Shown here: positions 52,574 to 60,185 of the stretch, piece by piece
How the letters are laid out: every line of letters starts with the position of its first letter
Numbering within the stretch: position 1 is the stretch's first letter
NCBI GenBank assembly: GCA_016712465.1
Contig: JADJQZ010000001.1
Location: forward strand, 2,976,001 to 3,040,000
Reading direction: 5' to 3'
DNA from: Candidatus Obscuribacter sp.
GTDB lineage: Bacteria > Cyanobacteriota > Vampirovibrionia > Obscuribacterales > Obscuribacteraceae
DNA length: 64,000 nt
Program-made: the position numbers and the translations under genes
Notes under the pieces: generated by a model
Seen by the model: only the letters and a program-made list of their open reading frames with translations
What the model was told of the DNA's origin: nothing
Database searches by the model: none

Positions 52574-54193
52574 ATGTCCGTTAGTGGTAACGAAATCGGA
52601 GATTTACTCCTAGACATCGGACTCATCACACCTGAAGAGCTGGAAACAGCCCATCAGGAACAGTGCCGGTCCGGTGAGCGCTTGACCATGGTGCTGGAAA
52701 AGCTGGGTCTCGTCTCCAACAATCAGCTTAAAGATGCCCTGGAACTGCAGTTCGGGGTTAATTATGTGTCTTTGTCCAAGCATCCTCCCGCCAGGGAAAT
52801 AGTCGAGCTTCTGCCGGAAGAAATCCGCCTCAAGCACAAAGTTCTGCCCATTGCCCAAAACGGCAATCAATACACCATCGCCATGGTCGACCCCGATGAC
52901 CTGATCGCCATAGACGCCCTCAAAATACAACTCAAAAGCGGCCAGCTCAAAAAACTCGTTTGTACCGCCGATGACTTCGAGTTTGTCAGTCAATTGATGA
53001 GCGCTCCGGCCAGTGAACCAGAGCCGCAAGCCATAGAGGTGATCAGTGAAAAGCCGGTCAAAACAGCAGCCAAAAACGCAAGCCCTTCCAAAGTGCCGGC
53101 CCGCAAACATCTAAGCTCACTCTTTCAAGACGACGACGACGACGACCTGCTCGAGCCCCTACCGAAAGCGGAGCAACCACCCTCCAACGGTAAGGAAGCG
53201 CCGCCGCAAGAGCCACTGCCTTTAGTTGCGCCGGAGCCGGAAGTGACAGCGGAAGCCGTTCCCGAACCGGTAGTCGAACCGCCTCCCGCACCACCAGCGG
53301 TACCAGCTTCGGACAGCGACTTCCTCCTGAAAGAACAGCAGATCGCTCTTGAAATTCCTAAGACCATGGAAATTATGGAAACCGTGCTTTCCAGCGTGGC
53401 CACGCACCTGGTGGATATAGCTCCCAGCCTGGACCAGGACCCTCGCCGACAACTGCTGGAAGAAGTAGTCGAGTCGGAATTCGCCGACTTGGACAACCTG
53501 GACTTCATGGAACCTCTGGCCATCCAGACGGAAGCACAAATAAAGGAAGCTGAAGCGCTGGCAAAAACAGAAGAAACATTGGTCGAAGCCACAGAACCAT
53601 TGACTTTATCTGAAGAAGCGCCGATACAGGAAGCAACAGAGGAAACAGCGGCATCACTTGTGGCTCAGATGGAAGAGCCGGAAGCGCCGGAAAGTACGGA
53701 CGCCGAATCCGTCAGTCAGTCGGAGGCACCGGAAGCAGCGGCGGCATCTGAGGATATGGAAGTTGCCGCAGCAGAGGAGAAGGAAGAAGAGATTCTGCCT
53801 CAACAGGCACCGGCCGTAGCGCCTTCCCAGGTACCGGCCAAAGCCGTGCAGCAGCCCGGTGAGCAACTGATGAGTCTGGCCAGGGATATAGTTACGAAGG
53901 CCATTCAGCAAAAGTGGTCTGATATTCACCTGGAGCCGGAACAGTCGGCCATGAGTCTACGTTATTTCAAAAGCGGCGAGGTGTTGGCCGACTGCAAACT
54001 TCCCATTCAAATCAATCAGCCCCTGGCCGGCTCGTATAAGCGCATGGTAGGTCTTGATGCCGCCGAATCTAGACGACCCCAGGACAAAAAACAATCCCTC
54101 AATATCGCTGAAACCGACATCGAACTGAGGGTGACCACTATGCCTTCGGAATTCGGCGAAATGATCGCCATTTCAATTCGCTATCTGACCTAG
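52574..54193 (+). CDS. MshEN/GspE-N protein ending before the ATPase core
   Basis: 539 residues. Residues 1-145 are a MshEN/T2SS-E N-terminal domain (IGDLLLDIGLITPEELETAH, LGLVSNNQLKDALELQFGVN, YVSLSKHPPAREIVELLPEE and VLPIAQNGNQYTIAMVDPDD). A long acidic Pro/Glu/Ala linker follows (about 150-435). Residues about 440-539 match the N2 domain of GspE/PilB ATPases: KWSDIHLEPEQSAMSLRYFK, KRMVGLDAAESRRPQDKKQS, ELRVTTMPSEFGEMIAISIR. The protein then stops exactly where Walker A should begin, and no ATPase continues in any frame. It might be a regulatory or decoy partner of pilus ATPases (inference). Confidence 0.75.
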   Translation: MSVSGNEIGDLLLDIGLITPEELETAHQEQCRSGERLTMVLEKLGLVSNNQLKDALELQFGVNYVSLSKHPPAREIVELLPEEIRLKHKVLPIAQNGNQYTIAMVDPDDLIAIDALKIQLKSGQLKKLVCTADDFEFVSQLMSAPASEPEPQAIEVISEKPVKTAAKNASPSKVPARKHLSSLFQDDDDDDLLEPLPKAEQPPSNGKEAPPQEPLPLVAPEPEVTAEAVPEPVVEPPPAPPAVPASDSDFLLKEQQIALEIPKTMEIMETVLSSVATHLVDIAPSLDQDPRRQLLEEVVESEFADLDNLDFMEPLAIQTEAQIKEAEALAKTEETLVEATEPLTLSEEAPIQEATEETAASLVAQMEEPEAPESTDAESVSQSEAPEAAAASEDMEVAAAEEKEEEILPQQAPAVAPSQVPAKAVQQPGEQLMSLARDIVTKAIQQKWSDIHLEPEQSAMSLRYFKSGEVLADCKLPIQINQPLAGSYKRMVGLDAAESRRPQDKKQSLNIAETDIELRVTTMPSEFGEMIAISIRYLT

Positions 54194-54501
54194 ACTTTAG
54201 ACTCGGCACCGCCCTCAGCAGCAGCTGTGGCCTCTACAACTTGTCCGGTAATATCATTATCGGAATCGTCCAGCAAGTTTCTATTTTTTACGAACCACAT
54301 TACACCAAATACAAGGGCAGCAATGACAGCCATTCCGGCTGCATAATTGATCACCGTAAAAACATTAGACCAGAAAGGATTGGCGGCAGGCACCTTGGCG
54401 GCTACGGTGTAACTTGTCTTGGCCGGCTCGGCCAGGCAGGACAGGCAAGGCAGAGCAGACAATAGCAACGCCGGATAGACTCTTCTTAGACTCAGTTTCA
54501 T
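54190..54501 (-). CDS. Small exported membrane protein (103 aa)
   Basis: The start is the ATG at 54501 (MKLSLRRVYP), with GAGAGGAAG upstream; an upstream ATG adds ten residues. A signal peptide (ALLLSALPCLSCLAEP) is followed by a short periplasmic part and one membrane helix (VINYAAGMAVIAALVFGVMWF), then a cytosolic tail (KNRNLLDDSDNDITGQVVEA). The family is unknown. It overlaps the 3' end of the MshEN gene by 4 bp on the opposite strand. Confidence 0.6.
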   Translation of the reverse strand: MKLSLRRVYPALLLSALPCLSCLAEPAKTSYTVAAKVPAANPFWSNVFTVINYAAGMAVIAALVFGVMWFVKNRNLLDDSDNDITGQVVEATAAAEGGAESKV

Positions 54502-54745
54502 GCTGAACTTCCTCTCCAGGCCTTTTTTCATTTTGCTATGCCGTCCTCTGATACGCGGGAAGGAAAGACTCGTTTTTTAAGGGCTTTCCTTTACGCATCC
54601 CAATATAATATCTCTGCCCAGATCAAGCAATTGGTAAAGGGGCAGGAGCGCCAACCTGAAAATGCTCAATTTCCAGATCTTCTTCTCGGGCACTTACAGC
54701 CATGGCAAGGCAATCTGGGTCGGCTTGGGTTAAAATCATCAGACA

Positions 54746-55301
54746 ATGAACATGATAAAACTCACCGCCTGGTTAGTGCTGACATTTTCATACTGCCTGG
54801 CGACAGGCAGACCGGTCCTGGCCCGGGAAAATAAACCAGTGGAGGCCTGTCTTGTCATCAAGGCCAGCCCCGAAGAAGTTTTTGAGCATATTAAACTGTC
54901 GCGCACCCAGGAGCCGTCAAGAAGGAAGCTCGTCTCCCAGCAAAACAATATAGCCGTCATCGAAGAACAATTTGACGACCTGCCCATTATCGGCAAGGGC
55001 CAAATGCACCTATAAAGAGGTGGAATTTCCAGGGCGCCGCATTGAATACAGCCTTCTTTCTTCAGATAAATTGCGCCATTTTGAAGGGGTCTGGGACCTC
55101 TCCCCTGTGGATGGCGGACAGAAGACCCTTGTGAAGCTCTCCAGTTTCACGGAAGCCAAGTTGAACGTGCCGTTTGCAAGAGAAATCGCCGGCAATTCCG
55201 CCCTCAAAGATGTACGCCGACGTCTGGCCAACCTCAAACACTGGACTGAGGATGTGGGACATTGCGACAGCCTGGAAAGCCACGAGCACCATAAACAATG
55301 A
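54746..55301 (+). CDS. START/SRPBCC-like exported protein, frameshifted
   Basis: The gene starts MNMIKLTAWLVLTFSYCLAT (signal peptide), continues with CLVIKASPEEVFEHIKLSRT and IAVIEEQFDDLPIIGKG, and then hits a stop at 55012-55014. The protein resumes in the next frame as CTYKEVEFPGRRIEYSLLSS, FEGVWDLSPVDGGQKTLVKL and VPFAREIAGNSALKDVRRRL, matching the C-terminal helix of polyketide-cyclase/START-type proteins. Removing one G from GGG (54997-54999) restores one frame of about 184 residues. Its TGA overlaps the ATG of the thioredoxin-like gene. It is a probable lipid- or ligand-binding periplasmic protein, either genuinely broken or misread. Confidence 0.65.
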
Positions 55302-55780
55302 CAAATCCTTTCAAATCCCTGGCTCTTCTGACCACCGTCCTCGTTGCCTTTGTCCAACCCTGGACTGCTTACGGTACGGAAGCCAGAGAAGCAGGCAAGT
55401 CGGTAATGACTGCCAAGAAGCCCGTCGGTATAGTCTGGGAGAAAGATCTCAACACTGCCCTTCGCAAGGCAAGAGCATCCGGCAAGCCGCTCCTGGTGGA
55501 CTTCTATACAGACTGGTGTGTCTGGTGTAAACGTCTTGACCAGGATGTCTTTGCTCATCCCACCATCAACAGACAATTGAAGCAAAGGGCAGTTTTCCTC
55601 AAGGTCAATCCGGAAAGATCAAAACAAGAGAGCGCCTTTTCCAGGATGTACACCTCCGGCGCGCTTCCCACCGTGCTTGTCATTAAAAGTGATGCAACCG
55701 GCAAGCTGACTGTGAAGGGACGCATAGAACAGTATTTGCCGCCGGAGCGCTTTTTGACGGAGATACTCAATTTTCTCTAA
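55298..55780 (+). CDS. Exported thioredoxin-like protein
   Basis: 160 residues. A signal peptide (LALLTTVLVAFVQPWTAYG) precedes a thioredoxin-fold domain: PLLVDFYTDWCVWCKRLDQD with the redox pair Cys74 and Cys77, VFLKVNPERSKQE and GALPTVLVIKSDATGKL (cis-Pro). The WCVWC motif and the following KRLDQDVFAHPTI resemble the DsbD-gamma/thioredoxin_7 group. It is likely a periplasmic disulfide reductase and is translationally coupled (ATGA) to the START-like gene. It could reduce the exported GPx (inference). Confidence 0.85.
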   Translation: MTNPFKSLALLTTVLVAFVQPWTAYGTEAREAGKSVMTAKKPVGIVWEKDLNTALRKARASGKPLLVDFYTDWCVWCKRLDQDVFAHPTINRQLKQRAVFLKVNPERSKQESAFSRMYTSGALPTVLVIKSDATGKLTVKGRIEQYLPPERFLTEILNFL

Positions 55781-55794
55781 ATGCCGGTCAGCCC

Positions 55795-57153
55795 TTAATC
55801 CCAGGCGGTGGCCGGATTATACTCATAATCTTCTGACTGGTTCTGGGACTGGTTCTGGGACTGGTTCTGGGACTGGTTTTGGGATTGACTCTGGGGCTGG
55901 CTCTGGATCTGAGATTGATTCTCCGCATGAGAAGCACTCTGTTCCTGGCTCTGCCTGTTGTCGACCTGGGTCTGTGTTGCAGCCTGTTGCCAGCCTTGAT
56001 TGATATTCACAGACTGCTGGGGGATGTTCGCAAAAGGCCCGGGGGGTGGAATTTGCGGCGCTTGTTGACCATATCCGGAAGGGGGCAAGGATGGCATATT
56101 CTGGCGTGAATTACCTGGAGTTTGAGGACCGGCCGGGGCACTGTTTGCTGTAGGGCTTCCCCAGGGCGAGGGCGGAGCGGCAGCTCTTGGCTGGTCTGTG
56201 AAAGGCGGCTGGCTTGGGGTCTGAAACTGCTGCGAAATCTGCTGCTGTTTCGCCCATTCACTGGTGGGACTACCCGCCTGGGTTCGGAACTGGGGTTCAG
56301 GCACAGGGTGCGGTGGTGTATTCTGAGCCATATTATGAGGCAAGGTGGCAGGCAGACCGGAGCTGTCCGGTTGAGAAGGCACGCCCCAGGAGGGTTGACC
56401 ACTCACCGGCTGGTTTTGAAAAGCATTCGGGTAACTTTCTGCCGGTCTCACGGCCTCGTAGTGGGGAGGCTGACTGACAGATTGTGGCACCGGCGGTTGG
56501 GCGTGCTGAACGGGAGCCACAGGCATATTGCTCTGCGAGATCCGGAAGGTGGAATTGACCTGAGAGCCATTTTCCCAGGTGGTGGGCATGAAAGAATTGA
56601 GACCGCTCTTGGGTGTGGCAGGCGCGTCCACTTGCGGGGCCTCACCCCAGGGATTGGAGAATGCCGGCGCAGAGTTGGCAGTCGGGTTCTGAGCGGCATT
56701 CTGACCGGCGATGAGAGCTTCCACGGCCCGACTGTTAAATTCATCATCGGCCGGAAAGGCCGGCGGCTGGGCACTGAGTACGAAATGCTGCCCGGAATCC
56801 ATTTCGGCGCGGAACTCCTCGGGAATATGTTTGAGGGTTTGAGCCTGGGTGGCGTAAGGAGCATTCGGATGGGCTTTGGGCAAGACCCCGGAGGTAGCAT
56901 TGCTCAGCCATTCCATACAGGTCATGGTGGCAAGACCGGCGCTCTGCAGTTTGAGCATGAGCATCGTCACGTATTCGGCGAACTGAGCCGAATTTGGTCC
57001 GAAATTGCGCTGATATTCTTCAAAAACCTGAGCGACTTCCTGCTGCAGGACGGCAAAACTGGCTGCCAACACGCGATCACTGGTGCGCAGAGAATCCTGC
57101 TGCAGTTTGCGCAACTGCCAGTCCGAATCCTGCACTCCCCAGTTTTTGTCCAC
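55795..57153 (-). CDS. Q/N/P/S-rich hypothetical protein
   Basis: About 452 residues. I chose the GTG at 57153 because AGGAGAGG lies just upstream; the long upstream extension is not protein-like. Residues 1-130 are helical and may be the only folded domain (VDKNWGVQDSDWQLRKLQQD, LQQEVAQVFEEYQRNFGPNS, YVTMLMLKLQSAGLATMTCM). The rest is disordered, rich in Pro, Gln, Asn and Ser, and ends in a run of NQSQ repeats before DYEYNPATAWD. The family is unknown. It could be a condensate- or scaffold-type protein, but nothing specific can be read. Confidence 0.65.
   Translation of the reverse strand: MDKNWGVQDSDWQLRKLQQDSLRTSDRVLAASFAVLQQEVAQVFEEYQRNFGPNSAQFAEYVTMLMLKLQSAGLATMTCMEWLSNATSGVLPKAHPNAPYATQAQTLKHIPEEFRAEMDSGQHFVLSAQPPAFPADDEFNSRAVEALIAGQNAAQNPTANSAPAFSNPWGEAPQVDAPATPKSGLNSFMPTTWENGSQVNSTFRISQSNMPVAPVQHAQPPVPQSVSQPPHYEAVRPAESYPNAFQNQPVSGQPSWGVPSQPDSSGLPATLPHNMAQNTPPHPVPEPQFRTQAGSPTSEWAKQQQISQQFQTPSQPPFTDQPRAAAPPSPWGSPTANSAPAGPQTPGNSRQNMPSLPPSGYGQQAPQIPPPGPFANIPQQSVNINQGWQQAATQTQVDNRQSQEQSASHAENQSQIQSQPQSQSQNQSQNQSQNQSQNQSEDYEYNPATAWD
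55834..55882 (-). repeat. 12-bp tandem repeats coding NQSQ
   Basis: The unit ACTGGTTCTGGG occurs four times in tandem, with a fourth degenerate end (ACTGGTTTTGGG). It encodes the QNQS repeats near the C-terminus of the Q/N-rich protein. Copy number could vary between strains. Confidence 0.8.
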
Positions 57154-57362
57154 AAGCCTCTCCTCTTTTTCAACATACCCAGAATGCCTGTTATGAACCC
57201 ACTTGGAGACTATAGTTGAAACCATGTAAAGGGCTCGTTTACATTCAAATTTTGCCATTAACGTCATTGCTCTCATGTAAAGAGCCCAAGTCATACGGCA
57301 AAGGCTAAAATGTGCCCTGAAACAGTTCTTTCAGTCTCAGCAGAAATTTCAGGGAATCAGTG

Positions 57363-58271
57363 ATGAAACCAAACCGTATCCGCAAGGCAGCCAATGTCAA
57401 GGTTATTGCCGTCGGCTTGTTGCTCCAAATGCTGACGGGCTTCCTGCCCTGCCAGGCAGCCACTCCTGAGTTCCGGCGGCACTACGAATTGGGAGAGGAT
57501 TTCCTGGAGCGGGATCAGTACAAATTAGCCATCCCGGAATTCGACGAGGCTATAAAGGCAGAAGGCGGCAAAGGTAAGGATGCCGCCGCCGCCCTGGTGC
57601 AGCGCGGCACCGCCTATAGTGCGCTAGCATCCTACGACAGGGCCCTCAAGGATCTCAGCCAGGCCGTCAAAATGGATCCGACCAGCGACCTGGGCTATAA
57701 CAATAGAGGCGCCGTCTATCTGCGCACCCAGAAACCGGAATCAGCCCTGGCCGATTTCGACAGGGCTATGCAAATCAATCCCAAAAACAAGTACGCAGCC
57801 GTTAACCGGGCCGGTGTTTTCTTGCTCATGACCGACCCCGGGAAAAGGGCACCGGCTACCTTGCGCTGGCTGGATGCCGGGGGATGGCAAACCGATTTCG
57901 GCGGACACGCCGCTATCCTTTCCTCACTAGCCTACCTGTCTTCCGGCGATCGCAAAAACTTCGACGCCCTGGTTGCTCTCTCACTCAAGAAGCTTGATCG
58001 CCTCAAATGGCCTTATTCCGTCCTCAAGCATTTCCAGGGCAAAGCCGACGCCGAAGCAGTGCTGGAGCAAGCCCAGGACAGTACCTATAATCTCACCCAG
58101 GCACAGTGCTTCCTGGCCCTGGAAGACTATTTCAAAGGCAGAAAAGACGGCATTTCAGCACGACTTGATTTTGTCGACAAGCACGGCACCATCAATTCGG
58201 TGGAATACTGGCTGGGCAAAGCCTTCCTCACTAAACTTAGAAGTCCCGGCAAACCGGTCGCAAACAAATAG
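57363..58271 (+). CDS. Exported TPR protein
   Basis: 302 residues. The ATG at 57363 starts a signal peptide (VIAVGLLLQMLTGFLPCQAA). TPR units follow: HYELGEDFLERDQYKLAIPE, ALVQRGTAYSALASYDRALK, LGYNNRGAVYLRTQKPESAL, KYAAVNRAGVFLLMTDPG. The second half is less regular (LSSLAYLSSGDRKNFDALVA, YSVLKHFQGKADAEAVLEQA). It is similar in style to the TPR protein downstream of rodA. It lies 20 bp upstream of the histidine kinase gene on the same strand and may be in the same transcript. Confidence 0.75.
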   Translation: MKPNRIRKAANVKVIAVGLLLQMLTGFLPCQAATPEFRRHYELGEDFLERDQYKLAIPEFDEAIKAEGGKGKDAAAALVQRGTAYSALASYDRALKDLSQAVKMDPTSDLGYNNRGAVYLRTQKPESALADFDRAMQINPKNKYAAVNRAGVFLLMTDPGKRAPATLRWLDAGGWQTDFGGHAAILSSLAYLSSGDRKNFDALVALSLKKLDRLKWPYSVLKHFQGKADAEAVLEQAQDSTYNLTQAQCFLALEDYFKGRKDGISARLDFVDKHGTINSVEYWLGKAFLTKLRSPGKPVANK

Positions 58272-58291
58272 CCACACTCCTCGGAACAAAA

Positions 58292-59398
58292 ATGTCTGCC
58301 GAACTAAACGATCGGATCCTGCCAAGATTCTTCCTCCTGCTCACAGCTTCAGCAGCACTAATTGCCAGTTGCCTCACCCCCCTCGACAGTCGCCTGAGCG
58401 AGTTTCTCGCGCTGCCGGTTTGCTCCGATTTGACGGCACTTCTCTTGCGAACCGGTCTGGCCTGTGCCACCATGGCTGGTTTACTTATGACGGCCTTGAA
58501 GGTAAAGGCAGCTAATCGCCTCATCGTCTACCTGCAAATCTCAGCTCTCAGCTTACTCCTGCAGTGGTGGCTAAACAAATCCCTGCAAATGGTGCCGATG
58601 CCCTCGACGCTGGTAGTGCTCTTCCTGCTTGCCGTCCAGAGCGGAGGAGCCTATCGGCAGTTGACCATGCGCCTGGAGAAAGCAGCGGCCGATCACTATG
58701 GTTTGCTTCTGAAAGAACAGGAGGTGCTTGCCGCCAAACTGGCCTTGCTCAGACAGGAAGAAGCGGACAGGCGGCTTCTGGCATCAGACCTGCACGATCA
58801 AGTGCTGCAGGACCTCAAGCAGCTAAAAGCAGCTTTAAATGGGCTTTCTTCAAAAATTGATGCCGCCGACCTGACCCCCATAGAAACCCTGATTGATTCA
58901 AGCAGCGCCCAGGTCAGGGCGGTTATGGAAAACCTCTTTCCATCAGTGCTGGAGAATCTTGGTTTTAAAAGTGCGCTCTCCGAACTACTGAGGCAGACCA
59001 CTCTCAAAGGCGGTTTTCGAGCCCATTTAACCTGTCCTGAGGAAGTACCGGAACTAAGTCCGATCGAAAAACTCTTGCTCTTTCGCATCGTACAGGAAGT
59101 CCTCAACAATATTGTCAAACATGCGCAGGCCGGCCAGGTTACTTTGCAGGTGGAGGCAGTACCGGCAAGCCTGAAAATAACGATCAAAGATGACGGCAAA
59201 GGTCTGCCGTCCGACTTTTCCACCCTGACTAAGCAGGCTGAGGAAAGAGGTTCCCGTGGCTTACGCTACATCGAACAGAGAGCAGATCTATTGCAGGCCG
59301 CTGTTGACTGGCAATCGGCCGGCAGCGGTACAACTTTTACCCTGATATTATCCCTGGTGCGAGAACAAAACCATCAAACCGAAGAGGTTTCAACGTGA
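58292..59398 (+). CDS. Membrane sensor histidine kinase (NarL/LuxR-type, HisKA_3)
   Basis: 368 residues. Four hydrophobic helices occupy about residues 10-120 without a large outer domain. A coiled region leads to the phospho-acceptor His168 in LASDLHDQVLQDLKQLKAAL. The HATPase domain has QEVLNNIVKHAQAG (N box), ITIKDDGKGLPSD (G1) and ERGSRGLRYIEQRADLLQ (G2). The HDxxxQ form is typical of the HPK7/HisKA_3 class that pairs with LuxR-type regulators. The gene overlaps the response regulator by 4 bp (GTGA), so the pair is co-translated. Confidence 0.9.
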   Translation: MSAELNDRILPRFFLLLTASAALIASCLTPLDSRLSEFLALPVCSDLTALLLRTGLACATMAGLLMTALKVKAANRLIVYLQISALSLLLQWWLNKSLQMVPMPSTLVVLFLLAVQSGGAYRQLTMRLEKAAADHYGLLLKEQEVLAAKLALLRQEEADRRLLASDLHDQVLQDLKQLKAALNGLSSKIDAADLTPIETLIDSSSAQVRAVMENLFPSVLENLGFKSALSELLRQTTLKGGFRAHLTCPEEVPELSPIEKLLLFRIVQEVLNNIVKHAQAGQVTLQVEAVPASLKITIKDDGKGLPSDFSTLTKQAEERGSRGLRYIEQRADLLQAAVDWQSAGSGTTFTLILSLVREQNHQTEEVST

Positions 59399-60165
59399 AA
59401 ACAGTGAAAATACTAATTTGCGAAGACCTACCTTCGTTAAGAGAGCACGCTCGCCAGGTCGTATCTCAAACATTGGAGCGGCAGGAAATCACTCCTCAAT
59501 TCGAGGAGGCCGCAAACGGAACCGCCGCAGTTAAGCTGGCAGCCTCCTTCCATCCGGATTTGGTCCTTATGGATATAGCCATGCCGGAATTAAATGGAAT
59601 CAAGGCGGCCAGTCAGATTTGGAAGCAAAATCCGACCATGAAGATTCTCTTCTGGTCCCAATATCAACACGAGGCTTATATCAGAGAACTGGGCAGAATA
59701 GTGCCTGATGAGGCAATTCACGGCTATCTATTGAAGTCTGAAGACGACCGCAGCCTCAGTGAAGCATTAGTGAGCGTACTTCTACTGGACCTTCCTTTCA
59801 TCGGTGCCCAGATAGAAGCCGTCCATAAGCGTCTCAAAGACAAGAGCTCCGCCATTACCGACGCCGAGTATGAGACTCTTCTGGATGTTTTCGCCGGTCT
59901 TACGGACAAGGCTATCGCCGCCAAGGAGCATATTTCCTATCGCGGCGCTCAGAACCGACTTTCCAACTTGCTTATCAAACTCTTGAAAAACGAGGATGCC
60001 TACCTGAAAGAAAGCGCCGGCAAAGAAATTTTCAATCCCCGCACCAGATTGGTTTTTGAAGCGCTGAGGCGAGGTCTGCTCAACCTGGAAGATCTGGAGA
60101 ATCAGAGAAAGCATCTGGACGACTGGTTGTTCAACGAATTCGGTTTTAGCAGGGAAGAAGGCTGA
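59395..60165 (+). CDS. Response regulator with LuxR-like HTH
   Basis: 256 residues. The receiver domain (about 1-125) has acidic Glu10/Asp11, phospho-acceptor Asp60 in LVLMDIAMPELNG, and the conserved Lys in IHGYLLKSEDD. A helical region near residues 150-190 (LLDVFAGLTDKAIAAKEHIS, YRGAQNRLSNLLIKLLKNED) has the pattern of a LuxR/FixJ helix-turn-helix. A further about 60 residues follow that are not typical. Start GTG at 59395 overlaps the kinase stop. It is the partner of the upstream kinase; the target genes are unknown. Confidence 0.85.
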   Translation: MKTVKILICEDLPSLREHARQVVSQTLERQEITPQFEEAANGTAAVKLAASFHPDLVLMDIAMPELNGIKAASQIWKQNPTMKILFWSQYQHEAYIRELGRIVPDEAIHGYLLKSEDDRSLSEALVSVLLLDLPFIGAQIEAVHKRLKDKSSAITDAEYETLLDVFAGLTDKAIAAKEHISYRGAQNRLSNLLIKLLKNEDAYLKESAGKEIFNPRTRLVFEALRRGLLNLEDLENQRKHLDDWLFNEFGFSREEG

Positions 60166-60185
60166 GAAAATCAGCTCAGCCTTTT
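60158..60185 (+). terminator. Rho-independent terminator after the two-component genes
   Basis: AAGGCTGAG (60158-60166) pairs with CTCAGCCTT (60175-60183): nine perfect pairs with an 8-base loop, followed by TTTT. The stem overlaps the response-regulator stop codon. Because genes converge here, it may also help stop transcription from the right. Confidence 0.75.

Noticed and set aside
54538..54834. Small plus-strand ORF of about 98 codons
   Set aside because: No family character or ribosome site, and it overlaps the well-supported START-like gene start at 54746.
55834..55882. Short tandem repeats as a CRISPR array
   Set aside because: The 12-bp units are contiguous without spacers and are in frame within a coding sequence.
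56122..57219. Long plus-strand ORF opposite the Q/N-rich gene
   Set aside because: An Arg/Gly-rich translation antisense to a Pro/Gln/Asn-rich gene is expected from base composition; no motif or start signal supports it.
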